DNA from: Oreocharis arfaki | Lineage: Eukaryota; Chordata; Aves; Passeriformes; Paramythiidae | Assembly: GCA_013398015.1 (NCBI GenBank) | Contig: VZRR01013707.1 | Span: forward strand, 62,001 to 126,000 | DNA: 64,000 bases | Direction: 5' to 3' | Shown here: one piece after another, positions 62,501-64,000 of the stretch | Layout: each line of letters starts with the position of its first letter | Numbering within the stretch: the first letter of the stretch is position 1 | Translations under genes and position numbers: made by a program | Notes under the pieces: generated by a model | Told to the model about the DNA's origin: nothing | Seen by the model: only the letters and a program-made list of their open reading frames with translations | Databases searched by the model: none

Positions 62501-64000
62501 CTTCATAACTTAAAAAATTTCAGATGGACTTATGGGTCATATGTACGTATTTTATCACTATGTATTGCATAACTTGTAGGCATGTAAATAAGCACGAAAG
62601 TGCAAAATTACAGTACCAGACATATACATGCCTTTTTCTATCTAGCCATATATTTTCACCATGCTATAATCATGCAAATAGACAGAGATTGCATCCAATG
62701 TCAATCACACAATTAAACATACCATATGCACCAGTAATAAGTCCAAACACTTACATTAGTCCAGTTATGGATAAATGATTTTAATTATTTTGCTCCCAGT
62801 TTTGCTCAGAATTGCAGAGAAAACTCTGCAGATGCCAGGGTGTAACCATGGAATTCAGCCTTCTGCTTCTTAAAAGGTAGCAAAGACACATTTCCAAAGC
62901 TGCTCTTGCTTGATGTTCAAAATGCAATGGAATACATTGAGACATACGGTTTTTTTTAAATCTCATGCTTTCATCCAGCCCTAAAATGTATCTGACATGC
63001 ACTGAAATGTCAGCAGCATTATATGAGATGACTTGATATCACAAGCCATGGTGCCATAATAGTAAACAACCTTGGGAATGGGAACTGGAGCAGCACACAT
63101 ATCTGAAACTGCAGAGTGCTCCTTAGCTGCTTACAGCTAGTTATTTTCTTTGCTGTCATAAAGATGTTCAGCCTAGATACAACCTCAACTTTTGAATTTA
63201 CTGATTCTTTTATCTCTCCTACAGTTTTCTATATCAAGTTTCTTTATAAACTAAAGTTGCATGCAGCTATACTTGTTCCACTGGGAGTAAAGACAAAAGA
63301 GCTTGAAGTTAGACCATTAGTGCGAAGGGAGACTTGAGTGCTCAGCACTTCTCTGTCACAGAACTCTGATGAGTGTGGAAAACTCACTCAGGAGGTTTCT
63401 GTTTGCAACTTATATGCAAGTGAATCTACTGTGAGGTTTGTGAGGTGTTTAGCTAGTACAGTAAAAGGGCCTTCTAAATATCATAAATCAAATTTTATTT
63501 CTAAATTGAGTCAGGATTTAATTTAGTTAACAATTTCATTGATGGATGATATGGTCCAAAGCTGTCTATACTGGAAACTAAGAAAGCAAGTGTTTTATAA
63601 TAACCCCACTGGAAACATTGCACTGCCACTTTACATCTGTTTCCAAACCTATTGGTCAATTACTCATTGCCACACTGAAACAGCTCAGCTAGCAATGGTA
63701 AATTAATGTATATCTTGTCTCATAATATCATAGCCACATTGGGAGACTGAAAAATACGTATTGCATTTAGATATTTTTATTATATGTATGTTCAGTCTTT
63801 TGATGAAAAGCATCTGAATACAGCCAGCAAGGTGTGACTCTCAAAAATATTATTTTTCAACATTGAAAAAATGGCTTTGTTTTTCTACCAAAAGTGCAGG
63901 AATACTCCGAATTTCATGCTCTATTTTCCCTGAAACTCTGTTAGAATGCTACATCATTCACATCTGTAGTTAGCAGACTTCAGATTCCCTCATCTACAGA
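56539..64000. other. Long AT-rich non-coding stretch to the window end
   Basis: No gene, RNA or known repeat recognised. GC-richer patches occur at about 57760-58030 and 60840-61020. The minus-strand frame 60728-61363 (211 codons) is the longest free of repeats in the window but shows no known domain, no codon pattern I can trust and no promoter. Confidence 0.4.

Noticed and set aside
1..64000. tRNA, rRNA, snRNA, CRISPR or prokaryotic operon structure
   Set aside because: No cloverleaf with A/B boxes, no rRNA-like conserved blocks, no regular spaced repeats and no dense gene packing were seen on either strand.

Overview
This window looks like non-coding nuclear DNA from a bird. It is AT-rich and mostly unique, and its recognisable repeats are the sauropsid kind: several 5'-truncated CR1 LINE copies on both strands, solo LTRs of endogenous retroviruses (ERVs), and a few microsatellites. 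There is one run of N (an assembly gap). A neoavian, perhaps songbird, source is my inference from the LTR types; no host gene is available to confirm it. I see no bacterial-style genes, operons, CRISPR arrays or RNA genes. Most open reading frames of 60 to 150 codons are what chance gives in AT-rich DNA or inside GC-rich repeats.

Layout: 85-352 is a CR1 reverse-transcriptase fragment. 2765-3250 is a GGAA microsatellite region containing the N gap (2881-3211). 3786-4121 on the minus strand is the most protein-like open frame, preceded by a strong 3' splice-site signature, but I cannot identify the protein. 5425-5495 is a CR1 tail. 9231-9754 and 16255-16671 are two related solo LTRs in plus orientation. 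Both begin TGTTG and end CA, carry a TATA box and are flanked by near-identical 6-mers. 11766-12215 is an antisense CR1. 24655-25097 and 39920-40510 are sense CR1 3' ends. 37560-37975 is a GC-rich, CpG-poor patch of unknown nature. 46036-46895 is an antisense CR1 that appears to lack its central reverse-transcriptase core. 49272-49351 on the minus strand is a short exon-like segment predicting a charged coiled coil. 52650-53060 may be an antisense LTR, and 53489-54024 is an old, CpG-depleted LTR. The remainder is AT-rich sequence in which I recognise nothing.

How the parts relate: there is no gene set working together here. The picture is an intergenic desert or a very long intron that collected retroelements at different times. 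The CpG-rich LTR at 16255 looks young; the CR1 copies and the LTR at 53489 look old. If the two exon-like segments on the minus strand are real, the window would lie in one or more minus-strand genes with long introns; that is speculative. I did not find a previously undescribed system here. All family assignments come from pattern memory, without database searches.
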